NCBI RefSeq assembly: GCF_003073045.1
Contig: NC_037590.1
Span: 34,480,327 to 34,544,326, forward strand
Source of the DNA: Pomacea canaliculata
Lineage: Eukaryota; Mollusca; Gastropoda; Architaenioglossa; Ampullariidae
Length of the DNA: 64,000 nt
Direction: 5' to 3'
A program made the translations under genes and the position numbers. Positions 43,041-55,230 of the stretch are shown one piece after another; positions within the stretch are counted from its first letter, which is position 1; each line of letters starts with the position of its first letter. A model generated the notes under the pieces. That model was not told where the DNA came from and ran no database searches. It worked only from the letters and a program-made list of their open reading frames with translations.

Positions 43041-45066
43041 CACATTTTTTTTTTTTGTTTTGTTTGTTGGTACATGAACTACTTTAGGTGGGAAGCTGCT
43101 AGGCAGACGCTAGATGTTTGTGACGTGGCACACGCTCTCGTCCTGCCTCGTCATGTAGACTGTGACAGATGTGTGACACCTTGTCACACGGACCTTGGCG
43201 GCAATACATCAAGTTTTAATACCTTGCAACATTAATGTAGATGAAACGCCTCGAGACCCGCGAGTCCCATTCGAAATGGATAATAATATTATTGCGATGG
43301 TAAGTGCAGTCCGACTAGCCACGTCCTCACGACAGCATCGGATTAAAAAAATATAGAAGAATGATTTCCACTCTATATCCCTCCCTCCGTCTAAGCAAAC
43401 ATTTGTGGAAAAATGGAATAAATGACATCTAAAGATATAGAAATGTCACTGTGATCCAGTTTTGTTTTTGCTGAAACAAGTAAGTGTCATTTAAAGACAT
43501 GAAAGTTTCTATGTCAGATCGCTTCTTCCTCAAGAAAACGCACACACACACATAAGGGCATTCTCTCCACGCTTTATTCATCCAACTTTCTGTCTCTGCT
43601 CGCTCCACTCTGTGCCACACCAACCTTTACCCATCCCCATAATACAAACATTGCAGAAGCATGCAACCAATGAAGAGCAAAAGCTGGATCCTCCCTTAAA
43701 AAAGTTTTTTTTTTCGTTTGAACGTTAACTGTAGAACGTGATAACCTTGTGGCTATGCGCCATCACGACTGACATCGTGATCAATAATGTCGACTGTTTC
43801 ATCAGCTGAGACACGTGGCTGTGAAGATCAGGCTTGCGTTGCAGGACCACCTTTAAGTCACTTCCATACACAAACCTGCCTGCAGTATACCTCCCCCATT
43901 CATTGAAAGTTTACCCTTATAGACACTTTCAGGAGAAAGAAATCATGGAGGTTCAGTCATCCCGCAGGCCTGGTATTACGAGGCAAGGCGTACTGGTTGA
44001 TGAAAGATGAGTATGATGAAGAAGGGGAAGGAATAGAAGAGGAGAAAGAAGAAAGAGCGAAGTATGAGAATTAAGAAAAAAAAAGCGAAGGAGAAAGACA
44101 AAGTAGCGATGAAGAAGTAAAAAGAGAAGGAGAAATAAAAGAGTAAAAGAAGCAACAGAGGAGAAAGGGCACGAGGAGGAGAAGGAGAAATAAGACAGTT
44201 TTTTTGCACGCCATAATGGCACGTAACAACGTAACTGGTATTAATATCACCCTAACAGAATAATAGAAACATTTGCGATTCACTGAAACTTTTTTGCGAA
44301 ATTAAAAATATAATTAAAAATCAGCTCTTCATCATCTAAATGACAAGGTTACTTGAGTTGCTTTTTCATGCAGATCTGATAGACATGCCTTTAACAAACG
44401 AGATCCCCAGGTGGTGATTTTAACATGGTGTACAAATCGATTCAAATATTGAATAATATTTCATACTGCATCGCTGTATTTCGTACTGAACTATAAGAAC
44501 GATAGTATTTGTAACTTTCACAGCAGTGGTAGATAGCAATAAGTGATACCTTTTGACTGCGTTCCATGTTAATTTAAAAATTGAATTAATTTAAAAAAAA
44601 TCTTAAAGTATAGCAACGTTCCATTCGAGGATAGTACACTAGGAGATTGGAAAAGATCATCTTGCGACTTGGAACGACTGGCTGCCTGAGCAAATTTTTT
44701 TTGCATGGTAGTTTGTGAGGAAAATACAGCCGTCAATACATCATCCATCATCATCATCATCATCTAAATAATAATAATAAAAAAGCCGATTCTCGACGAC
44801 CACGGCTCCAATACTGACTTTCTAGAAGTTATTCAGATAGTCATACAACTCCTTGGAGCTACTATTACTGCCACCATATTGTCCCCACAAGCTGCTTATC
44901 GACAGTTATCTTTTGAGCTAAGGTGCAAAGTGTACATGTTATGTTGTTCCGTACAGAGAGTGCGGGGGCATACCGGGGCTACAGAATAAACGGAACACTG
45001 CTCAGAATTGTGCAACATTGAGAAAATGATTTGCTTTTCATTGTATGTTCAGATTATTTTATTTTA

Positions 45067-45572
45067 CAGTCGGACCTCGATAAGTCGACCTTCCCTAAGT
45101 CGAAAACCTCCCTATATCGAACTAATTGTTAGTTCCCGGCCAAATTCTATAAGACCAATGTATTTTAGATCTCCTTAACTCGAAGATTTTTTGGCTTCCA
45201 ACTCCGTTAGTCGAATTTTGAGTCATCACCAACCAGACGCAACTATGTCTCAAACTGTTCCAAACTATGTTCCAAACTGTCTCAAGAAAGACGCTTTACC
45301 CATTTTCCTTTCAACTTTGTCAGTCTCTTATCGGGACGAGCACTGAATAGAGTTAACCTGTTTGATTGTACTCTTCGATAGTAGTACAGTACTGTACTAC
45401 ATGCATCCGTATAAAACGATAATATAATAAACGGTTATAAAACAGTAATTCAGCCGGAAAAAACATTGTCCTTGATTAACCTGCGCCTATTACGCCATTT
45501 TCCCTAAATCGAAAACTCCGTGTCAAATTTTTTTTCCGGTCCCTTTGAGTTCGTCTTATCGAGGTCCGACTG
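45067..45572. mobile_element. pogo/Tigger-like MITE, 506 bp, TA target duplication
   Basis: The left end is CAGTCGGACCTCGATAAG and the right end its reverse complement (CTTATCGAGGTCCGACTG), except for one position further in. Both are flanked by TA. The inside has repeated short motifs of the CTAAGTCGAA / CTTAACTCGAAG type and no coding frame. Ends of this CAGTCGGACCTC type and TA duplication are typical of Tigger/pogo elements of the Tc1-mariner superfamily. Confidence 0.8.
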
Positions 45573-45679
45573 TAATTCCTTTTCTAAAAGCTCATCTTAT
45601 TCATAGTTTCAAATAAGATACGTTTTATTTTCTTTTATATTACAAAATTTATTTAAATTACATTTACAAAATTCAAGAT

Positions 45680-45965
45680 TTAGAACATCGTCATTCTCAC
45701 CTGCCATTAGGAAAGCAGAAAAAATTACTCTCCTATACTAGAGAGCTCCGTTGCGTGTAAACTGTTTGTAACAATGAGTGTGGTTCAGTTCAGGGAATCT
45801 ATGCATGTCTTCGAGTCAGAAATATCTCTCAAGTTGTCGTGTTCAAGAACAATTTTTTGCCCAGAAAATGAAACATAATTTTGGAATACAGCCCTACAGA
45901 ACTGAACTTTATTTAGCAGCTTCGACTGTTTAAAAAAATATTTAAAGGTCTAAACTGAATTCACT
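45680..45965 (-). repeat. Dispersed repeat D, copy 2 (inverted)
   Basis: The reverse complement aligns with 34255-34552 over nearly its whole length. It lies about 100 bases from the MITE end at 45572. Confidence 0.65.
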
Positions 45966-47329
45966 CGACAGACTGGTAAGTAATCTTCTTCAGATAAAAA
46001 TTGTATAAGATAAATTCCTGGAATTTTTTTTTTTTCGTTAGATGGTTAATTTCCATCGTTGCCTTTGTTATTAGAAGTTACAGCTGGCTACTGACTATTT
46101 TTACCAGTAAAAACAATATAAAAAAAATTTGATACATAATTATCGACCTAAAAATTTAGTTCTTCCTCATTTAGCTGCATGCAAAGTTTACTGTTAACTT
46201 ACTCGCACGTGTCTTTAAGCTCTCATATGTTTGTCAACCTTAATTCTTTTTTTTTTCCCTTTTTTTATAGCTATATTTAGATACCGCCCTTTCGTCACTT
46301 TCATGTTTTTGTGATACTTTATGCTCTATTTCCAGTGCTGTGCACCCTTGCTGACCTAAAGAAAGATAAAGCAATATTTACTTATGATCACCATCAGAAC
46401 ACTTCTTTAGTGTTAGGTCCCTGATCTTTGCAACTAGATTCGTGAACTTTTAGTATTAGAGTGGCCATGCAATGGCATTGCTGATTGCATTACAGTATAA
46501 GCAATATAACACGTCACATATAGTATTAAACACAGTAAACACGTTTATAAAGTGAAAAAAGTACATGTAACTTACTCTTGTAGACACATATATTACATCA
46601 AGTGTTAACTATATCCAGTCGTCGTTTTAGTCCATGGTATGTGAATTAAGCAACATTTTGCAAACTATGATTGTTTTTAGTACATTGTGGCAAGTATTTT
46701 TAGGTAAAAAAAAGTGTGGATCAAAAAATCCAGCGATGTGCACAAGAATAACAAGCGTACCTCATCATCGGGGTTAGTGTTACATAAAGGCATCAAAGAA
46801 ACTCGACGTTGAGAGGAGAATATTTATTTTTATGAGTGCGAATCTCAGAAGCACCGATCCTTAATAGAATCAGAATGTTTTGTAGGCGTACGGTCGAAAT
46901 AACTTTCAACACCAAATTAAAAAAATCTGTACACGGTAAATCTGTCACCGCTAGATACGTGATCGTGCCAGTTTTATGAAAAACAATCAGCTAACCTTTC
47001 TTCATACACTCGGAGAAACCATTCAACGTCTTCCATCCCATCTCCTTCTGATTTTCCCATACAAACCCAAGCCCGCTTCTGTAAAGATCATCGTGTGCTT
47101 TTGTTTCGCACAATAACTCTTGTATGGTTTTTTGTTGTAATATACTAAATATTTTTTTCTAAAAGACAGCCTTGTGGATTTTTTAAGTTTAATGTATAAT
47201 GTCTTTGCACTTTCTTTGCTAAAGTGTCAAACTAATGTTGCAGCTCTCTAGGAGTGTCAGACACAAGAGTTAGTCTTCAGCAAATAAGAGAATAAAAATC
47301 TGTTAAATTTGGAATAATTGGACACCATG
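45966..47329. other. Intergenic, nothing recognised
   Basis: AT-rich, with T- and A-runs and no coding or repeat signal that I recognise. Confidence 0.45.
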
Positions 47330-48300
47330 CTTGCCGTTATGAAGTCGGTAGGAGCCTCGATCTAGCGGCATCGAGAAAAGAAGAGGGCTGGTTATACCTC
47401 CCTGCATCAGGCTTGAGGCATTTCCTGATATCAATGTTGATCATCTTGTATTCGGTCTCTTCTTCGGAGTTGCGCGTCTTCACTCTCTCCAGGGCCCTTT
47501 CTTCGGATCGAGAACCTCCTTCGTAACTCAGGGTGAGCGAAAGTGAGCTACTGTGAGGTGGTTTTTTTTTTTTTAATGCAATGGTTTGTATGAATAACAG
47601 TTTTTGACCAGGCCTCGGGGTATTTTCCAGTGAAGAATATTTGGTTGAATAATAATATCGGTACAATGATTAAAGATCTCTGGTATCAGGCCATCTATAC
47701 CAGAAGCTTTATAATATTAAAGATGATTAATAGATGCCATAACCTCAACATACGTAATATCTTCAAGTTCATCACCTTCGTTGCTACAGATAGGTAAATC
47801 TTCTACCTCCCAATCAGTATATATCTTACCCAAATAGTGAACATTTTCATACATTTCATTGGAAACCTCTGCACTGTTTGAGCGTTTCTTTTATACTTGA
47901 TTGATTTTCTTCCAAAATATTTGTGAACCTCTCCAGCTGTTATCAACGTATTCACGGCTTTGAAAGTTCTTTCTTAGCCTTAAGCAGTGTCTTTTATGGT
48001 CTCTTTTCATCCACATAGGCTAACTGTCTTCAGTACACCACAATAATCTTAATGCTTTCTTCTCTTGTCACGCTTACGTTCTTTATCGAGTCATTCTATC
48101 CTCGAATAAAATTTAATAGAATCCACTGGCCGCTAGCCGTAGAAATTAGAAAAAAGCTGTATTTGCATTCTGCGTAAGTGGGTGCTATCAAAGAGCTTTA
48201 ACATGTTGCAAACTTTGCTTAAACTCTTCAAAGTTTATAGCCTTCAGAGATGTGTTGCCTAAGTTGGGTGTCCGTTTTAGTTTATGGATAAACGTAGGCG
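47330..48300 (-). mobile_element. Decayed LINE fragment, reverse-transcriptase part
   Basis: The minus strand, read across frame breaks and stops, gives EVMASINHL, YKASGIDGLIPEIFNHC and a stretch like KYPEAWSKTVI. These are the N-terminal motifs of non-LTR retrotransposon reverse transcriptases (the K-A-S-G-x-D-x-I-P-x-E block). It is a dead relic; the clade cannot be fixed by eye. Confidence 0.6.
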
Positions 48301-50300
48301 GAGGAAGGAGAGAGAGAGAAAGATAATTCAAGGTATCACTTGATCTGTAGACACAAACAGTGCAAATGAATTGCTCGTAACAAGGAAATCAGAGAGATAA
48401 TGACAACACCAGGTGGACAGCTCCGTCTGATGTCTCGCAAATTATTCATTTTCGGCATCAGAAAAAAAGCCTTCGGGGAAAGTAAGGTAATCCATAATTC
48501 CGCAAACGGTCTTAGACAGGCTTGGTATTATGTAGCTCAATCATTGTCTGTTGTATTTTCCTGTATATATTGATCGATTGACAACATTCAAATGGCGACA
48601 AGAAAGAAAGCATGCGCCTAGCGATTCGTTTTAATTAAGAACCAGCCAGGGTACGCGGCGTTGACAGGGTTGCTTTCTGCTGCTAACTCTTCCAGCTGTG
48701 ACTTTATTGTCAACTTTCGATCAGTCAAGCTTATTCATGCACAGCGAGTGCCGCGAAACAATTAAACATATAAACTGATGTTACCACCTCACGTTACAGG
48801 CTGACAGAATATATATTCAGCACAAAACTTCAGGAGAATGAGATAAAAGCACTCGCCTCCCGATCCCCTTCTCTCTCTCTACTTTGCCACTAGCTTTTTC
48901 CTCCTTCTCTCTCTCTCTGACTCACAGAATATTCTCTCAAATGACAACAATGCCCACGTTTGCTCGGAGTAAAAGTTGTATTGCACAATTTCTTTTGTGC
49001 AGCAGTTTTACCAGGAGCACAGCTGCAGAAAGCGAACAGCCTGAATGGTTTGCAATTTTTTTTTCAGATACCGGTAGATATAGGCTGTATAAAACTAACC
49101 TGTAAATTTAAGCATCCAAAACCCATCCGTTGATTAATTATCCGCTAACAAAGTATGTGATTCGCACCTGCGATCAACGATGTACATCAAGCTAGTACAC
49201 CATTCACAACGTTGCCAGCAGTCAACAGCAAACACAGAGACAGAAAATGAGCGACATTTCGGATTATTCGGACGATGAAAGTCTGCATTTATCGTGCTGT
49301 AGTAGCATTTTTTTCAGAACCGGAGGAAACAGCACAAATAAAACTGTTCATGCTTGCCGAGACAGAGAGGAAAATACAGGTATTCGAGACCATTAGCCTG
49401 AAGGGGCTGCTGCAAATCTCGTACAGGAAGAGCAAAACCAATGATTTCGTTCGGAACATGGAACCCTTTCTCGCATCAGTTAAGCTTGTCTGATTCGGCC
49501 ATGCGTCTCAGCACGCACTCTGTCTAAAATATCATTCGAAGATTGTTAGAGGGAGGTCGACTCCGAGGTGGACATAGAAAACACGTAGGATTGAGTTGGT
49601 CGTTCCACGCGGGACCTGCCTATCACCGTTCAAGACAGGCCTGAAGGGTTGAAATTAGTAAACTGCTCCGTCTGTCCAACTGTTTCCCTCCGACTACCAG
49701 TTCCAGCGCTAAAGGACCAGCATAATCACTCGTCAGTTGGTACCAGTCGGTGCATGTAATTACCTGGAACCAGCGGTAACATCTGACAATGCAAAAAATA
49801 AAAATATTCCGGAGCAGAGCGCCCCTACCAAATATAACCTGGAATATTAATTCTTGCCAGATACATTCAACTTTTAACAAAATATAACTGTTATATAACA
49901 TAAAATCATACTAAGAATGTAATACTTCGACAAAGTGCCAGTTACGTTAAAAGCGCGCAGTGCTTTCATCCACGTTTTCTTAATTGATGTCTGTGTATGA
50001 CCTTTATTACACATTCGTGGCTTGTAATATTTCTCATTTCTTTTGTCTCCGTCGTCGTTGTCTGTTTTCTTTCTTCTGTTTCTCTTTTTTTGTGTTTGTT
50101 TGTTTGTTTGTTTTGTTTTGTTGTTTTTTTTTAAATAGATGAGCTTCACTATAATTTCCATGTATCTCAGCTGTTTTGCGGTCTCCATGCACATTTTTGG
50201 ATAATAATCTGTAAGGAGTGCTTGATTAAAGAGATATCAACCAGTACATATTCTTTTTTTCATCTCCCTTTATTCGTACATTAAGAGGTACAGTATATAT
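48301..50300. other. Intergenic before FKBP14
   Basis: No gene that I can support. At 49246-49490 two overlapping frames give MSDISDYSDDESLH and later FSEPEETAQIKLF, which might be a frame-broken copy of a Ser/Asp-rich multicopy gene; see findings. Short CT runs near 48870-48920. Confidence 0.4.
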
Positions 50301-50367
50301 CTAATTTGATGCTAGAACCACAGAGGTGATCCTCTTTGCGTTGCTGCAGCAGACGACGGGAGACATG

Positions 50368-50450
50368 TGACTCAGAAACAGCCAATACAAGCCACGCGTT
50401 ACCCTCGCCAACTTCCGCTTGTGTTTCGACAGAAGACAAATCGCCACGTC
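50368..50450 (+). promoter_or_regulatory. Putative FKBP14 promoter with stress-type motifs
   Basis: Holds an AP-1-like TGACTCA (about 50368), CCAAT at 50382-50386 followed five bases later by CCACG (50392-50396), and CCACGTC at 50444-50450, whose reverse complement GACGTGG is the core bound by ATF6/XBP1. The CCAAT-CCACG spacing is 5, not the 9 of the classical ER-stress element. Motifs are seen; an unfolded-protein response is inferred from them and the ER role of the product. Confidence 0.35.
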
Positions 50451-50547
50451 GAGTACAGCGTGTATTTAACTAGCCCCGTGCCTCGCTGTCTGCCTTGTAG
50501 GTCGGTCGACTCGAGAACGGTGTCTTCGTAACTAAAGTGACAACAAT

Positions 50548-50762
50548 ATGGCCACTTTGCGAATTATCCTGATTGCATGTATTGGAATCGTCTGCTTCTT
50601 AGGTCTGCCTTCAAGTGCAGACGACGCTTCCTCAGAAGAAAAAGTTGTTCAAGAAGTTCTTTTCATGCCAGAAAAATGCGAACGGAAGACTAAAAAACAT
50701 GACATGTTGTCCATGCATTATACCGGCACTTTAACAGCCACTGGTGTGAAGTTTGATTCCAG
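50548..50762 (+). CDS. FKBP14: FKBP14 exon 1: signal peptide and FKBP start
   Basis: ATATGGCC context at the start. It encodes [19 protein letters not shown], a clear hydrophobic signal peptide, then [17 protein letters not shown] and HYTGTL. Donor AG|GTGAGT at 50762. Confidence 0.92.
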
Positions 50763-53700
50763 GTGAGTGCAAATTAAATGTTTAATCTCTCAATGCTGCA
50801 CGTTATGAAAAATCGATAATCATGGCGCGAATTATCTTGCAGGATTTCAAAGTGATAAAGTTTATAGCACGTTATGCTGGTGTCGGTTTTCACGTCACAT
50901 GCCATGCAGCATATTGTCAGAGATATTATATGGATAAAATGCTCTTCTTTCTACTTGATATTTCAACCAAAGAAAACAGCAACATATTATACTCATTGCA
51001 TTTCGAAACTTGGATATCAATATTTGCGGAAGGAGTAATTAAATACATACAACACTGTAGATAGCGTCATGACAACAGAGTGTGAACTGTGCGACGTTTA
51101 TAACATATATTCCAAGTCAGCTGCATTTCTGAAATGATTTCGGTTTGCGCAATGAGACAAAGATTTGACACGATGGAGTCTGACTGTAAAGGTTTGAAAC
51201 GAGAGTTCAATTTTCTTAGCATAATGCACGTTTAAAAATGTTTCAAAAGTTTATGGAGTTTGATGGGTTAGAAATTATAGATGAAGTGATACATTTGTGA
51301 GCAGCATAATTTTAAGGCTTTATCAGTCACATGGCTTAAATTACATAGGATATATATTAAGTGATACTCATTATAATTTTAGAAGTGAGAACTTATTTTG
51401 AATTAGCTGAAATTAAATTTATTTCACGGATGTAATCGAGTAGCAAACCCAGAGATTCAGTTTTTGCCGAATACCGACATGCTATGTGTATTTTTTTCAG
51501 TTTTGCTTTAGCTTAGACTATTTTGCTGAATGTTGCAAGTAGCATTAGTCCATTAGCTGGACGGTTGCTTTGTATGAAGGTTGTAACAGAGTAATGATGC
51601 TAGAAAGGGGAGGGGCGGTGAAGGGAACGGAAGCTGGGAGTACACCTCCAACGACCGGCTAAACAAACGAATCCACATCGAAGAAGAAATGCGCAAGACG
51701 AGATTTAGAACCAGAACAATTCGACCCTCACTGTGTCGCTTTACTGCAGCACTGCCAGGTAGTGTGAGGCAAGAAATTAAGGGGTAGCAACACCAGAGAG
51801 TATACATCTATGCTCTCTGGCCACAATTCAACTACTGACAACATGGGAGGCAACTTCTTCTGCTTCATTGAGGTGATGGTTGTTGCACATCAAAACCTTC
51901 AATTTCAAGAGGAACATAGCTTTAACTTTCGAAGGGATTTGCTACAAAAACTATGAGAAAGAATGCAGTTATGTATATGCAGAATGTATGCTTTTGCTCT
52001 CAATATATTTAAAACTAAGCTATTGACACAATAATCACAATACAAAATCTGATAATGACGTATGTATTTTATCAGTTATTTATTGCATTAATAGTTAAAA
52101 ATTTTCTCACATCAAGAATGAAATTATCCTGGTTGATGCAGGTGTCTAGTAGAGACTTCATTGTAACAATTAAGACTTGATTGTAATAGCAAATATGAAT
52201 TCCATGTGGTTGATCAATATTTTTGTACATGTATTAATACTCTTGGCAGTTTACACTGACCGTTGGCTTGACATCATAAATACCTTGAAACATTACCGTG
52301 ATGTTTTTCTCTTTTGTGAAATTCTCATCTTTTGCTAAGAGAGAAATAAACAACATGAAACAAGGTATATGGACATGCAGATTAGCCAGGTCATACCAAT
52401 GATTGAAATTCATAAGTGTGTTCAAGTTTTTTTGTTTTTTTTTTTTAAATTTCCAGCTTAGACAGAAACCAGCCATTTGAGTTCCAGCTGGGAGTTGGCC
52501 AGGTGATACAAGGATGGGAGAAGGGACTACTTGATATGTGTGTTGGAGAGAAAAGAAAACTTACAATACCCCCCAGCCTTGGGTATGGAGAACAAGGAGC
52601 AGGTATAAATTGAAATATATGATGATAAAGATAATGATAACAGCACATTCCATAACTCGTTTGGATTTGGCTAGGTGTTTAAAGCTCACTAGTGCTTATG
52701 GCAGGAAAAGTTCTGTTCTCACAGCAGCAAACCACACAGGTGACAAAGAGAAAGGTTTGTTCTTTCTCCTCCATATTCTTTACCCAAGAAACTGAAACTG
52801 GTTGTAGTATGGCCAGTAGGTTATTGGATAAAAGTAAAGATAAAATGTCCCATAGCCTAGGTGCAGATGGGGCAGTGAACATTTGCTGTTTACTTTGTCA
52901 AGGACAGAGAATGTGGAAGGTGGAATTCAGTTCCCTATTTCCCTTCTTTTCCATCCACTTTCAGTCTTTGCCTCCCTTAATAAATCAGCTATAGGCAAAA
53001 GCAGGCCTCAGATAAGCAACCTTCTGCTCCACAATCGAGCTCACTTATCATTTTAGTTGTTACAAGATGTGTGGTGGCTTTTGTCTGAAAGATGTATGGT
53101 TCGTTTTAAATGGATAATGGACTTAAAAAAGTAAACCAACAATTTGTGGAGTTTGACTGTAATATAACAATCATATTCAGAGTTGGGGATCAGTTAAATT
53201 ATTCAATTTGTATAAGTCACACTTGATTCTTCATATTTTTGCTTAAGTGGAACACTTTATTTGACTTTTAGGAGAAGATAAGCTTTGTTTTTAAAGCAAA
53301 AGATTATAGGTTTATAATATAAGCATAATTTAAAGCAGAGAAATGCCTGTTGTAACTACGTAGTGGAGTGCAGATGTTATATCAAAAGTAGGTCATAGGT
53401 GTCATATGAACAGATGTACAACCTGTCTCCAGCTATCATGTACCAGTCAATCAGTTTGCTAAACTGTCCAGTTATCTCAAAGCCTATTATGTTCCACTCT
53501 CATACTAAAAAATTTCTACCCTGATGTCTAGAAACTGAGCACCTGTTATGGAGAGTTTGTGAGTGGATACATGTGATATATGTGTGTGTCTCAAGGAAGT
53601 AGGCAGGGCTGTTGGTTTTACCACTGGGCAAGCAAGCAAGGCATTTGACTAGGGGCACAGAGGTTAGGAAAATCAGTATTTAATGGGAAGAGAACTGTGT

Positions 53701-55230
53701 TGCCAGGGTTATTACTAGTGATTTTTTAAATCACATTTCTAGCTTAAATTTGATAACCTGTACTAGTGAATGTGATATCATTGGCTGGTTTATTGGGGAA
53801 GGGGATTGCCAAAGTGCAGAATATGTCAGTGGTCTAGAGTACAAAATAGCCTGTAACTGGTTCTGGATGAAGTGGAAAAGAAAGCCATGCTTGTAGCTAT
53901 GATTGCAAGCAAGCAGAATGGAATCTCAAATGTGACAGATCAGTAAGTCGATGTTTGAGAAACAAGTAATTGTCATCATCATAATCACACGCTTACTGAG
54001 CGATGCCACGTTGGGTTTTTGTTTTGTCTGCATCTGTAATCTTGATTAAAATAGACCTTCCCATTTGCATTTTTCCAAATGAATAAAGTACCAGAGAACA
54101 AGACTGTGTTGAAACAAACGTGCATAATTTCTCTTATTTAACATAACACCCTACATAACCTTCAACTTTTTGCATATGAACAGACATGAAAATAGATGAA
54201 ATTCAGAATGATAGTATTCTTTATTAGATTCTAAACAGTTTTATTTTACCTTAATAATCCCTTCAAAGCCTGGGTTTTGTTTTTCTCCTCGCCAACCAAT
54301 ATGTTACGTATGTAGTCAATACCATGTAGACAGGTTAACACATATTCTCACTGGCATTAACATTTGCTTTCACACACACAAACACTCACACTTTTTGTTC
54401 TCTTTTGTGTGGTTATATCAACAAAGGCAAAAGGGCAACTAAAGAAAATCATTAAAAGTTGTATAAAATGGGCTTTGCAGGAGAAGTTATTCCACCCATG
54501 TCAACACTGACATTTGAAGTAGAACTTCTTGACATAAAGGATGGAGCTGTTCCGCCTAATGTATTTAAGCAAATTGATGCTAATGGAGATCAGCTGCTTT
54601 CTCAGGAAGAGGTATGAAGAAGTATTTTAACACAATAATTGGGAACTCGCATTAACCTATTTATCCTGGGAAGTAGAGCTTGATTTATGCAGAGCCTATT
54701 AGTCATGTAACACACCTAAGCATGTCAGTTTTCTTAAAGGTTTCAGATCTGTTCATTGCTGTGCTTAAAATTTTTGAGTGTATAATAAATCTGTATGGAA
54801 TAAGTGAAAGTTGTTAGCAAACATCTGAAGATATCAAATGTTGGCTCAATAAGGCTTACTGGCCTTTTCTTGTTGGAATAGAGAACAAAATGCCAAATTT
54901 TTATTGCGAAAACATAAGTTAAAGCAGTAGAAGCCATGCCTCTCGTAAGTGTACATGTTCTTCTGTGCAGAACATTACTATTACATGTACAAGAAACAGC
55001 CACACATTGTCTTGGATTATTATATTTGGTTGTGTTCTTTTTCTCAGGTGTCTAACTTCCTGAAGGAGCAAGCCAAGAGTGCACAGAACGTCCCAGGTGG
55101 GCCTCCCCCAGATGTTAATGATGAGCAACACAATACTATTGTGTCTCAAATTTTTGAACATGAAGATAAAGACAAAGATGGCTTTATTTCTCATGAAGAG
55201 TTCAGTGGTCCAAAACATGATGAGCTTTAG
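50548..55230 (+). CDS. FKBP14: FKBP14-like ER peptidyl-prolyl isomerase (4 exons)
   Basis: Peptidyl-prolyl cis-trans isomerase of the ER lumen that helps fold secreted proteins such as collagens. Exons 50548-50762, 52457-52602, 54481-54611, 55048-55230; 675 bases, 224 aa (human FKBP14 is 211). In order: a signal peptide (1 to about 24, cleavage likely after SSA), an FKBP domain (about 31-140) with the pocket residues in [20 protein letters not shown] and GYGEQG, two EF hands with complete Ca2+ loops (153-164 and 204-215), and the C-terminal ER retrieval signal HDEL (221-224). FKBP domain plus two EF hands plus HDEL fits FKBP14 best; FKBP7 has the same plan and cannot be fully excluded. All GT-AG junctions keep phase. 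Confidence 0.93.
50763..52456 (+). other. FKBP14 intron 1, with a SINE relic
   Basis: 1.7 kb. A diverged family-A SINE in reverse lies at about 51600-51790. Otherwise AT-rich. Confidence 0.5.
51600..51790 (-). mobile_element. SINE family A, copy 5 (reverse, diverged)
   Basis: The minus strand reads GCCTCACACTACCTGGCAG, CAGTGAGGGTCGAATTG and GGTTCTAAATCTCGTCTTGC (B-box region), in the same order as the other family-A copies, but decayed. Confidence 0.45.
52457..52602 (+). CDS. FKBP14: FKBP14 exon 2: FKBP domain core
   Basis: Acceptor TTTCCAG. It encodes [19 protein letters not shown] and [20 protein letters not shown], with the conserved Val-Ile and Trp of the FKBP pocket. Donor G|GTATAA. 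Confidence 0.94.
52603..54480 (+). other. FKBP14 intron 2
   Basis: 1.9 kb, AT-rich, with no recognised feature apart from a short CA run near 54372. Confidence 0.5.
54481..54611 (+). CDS. FKBP14: FKBP14 exon 3: FKBP end and first EF hand
   Basis: Encodes [18 protein letters not shown], the last strand of the FKBP fold, then [17 protein letters not shown], an EF-hand loop with Asp, Asn, Asp, Ser and Glu at positions 1, 3, 5, 9 and 12. The exon ends exactly at the end of the loop. Confidence 0.93.
55048..55230 (+). CDS. FKBP14: FKBP14 exon 4: second EF hand and HDEL
   Basis: 61 codons from GTG to TAG. It encodes [14 protein letters not shown], a Pro-rich linker, then [18 protein letters not shown], a canonical EF hand, and the end KHDEL for retrieval to the ER. 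Confidence 0.94.
   Translation: MSNFLKEQAKSAQNVPGGPPPDVNDEQHNTIVSQIFEHEDKDKDGFISHEEFSGPKHDEL

Larger units (their letters stand above)
39690..45064. other. Intergenic between SLC6 and FKBP14, first part
   Basis: No gene seen. Contains a G-quadruplex motif (40411-40429), repeat C copy 2 (about 40605-40765), alternating GC/GT repeats (about 40920-40955), SINE family B copy 2 (41398-41540), a degenerate tandem repeat (about 42620-43040) and a CAT trinucleotide run (44745-44764). Confidence 0.5.

Noticed and set aside
43953..44283. Phe/Leu/Ser-rich minus-strand frames
   Set aside because: Product of a purine-rich GAA/GAG stretch, no gene support.
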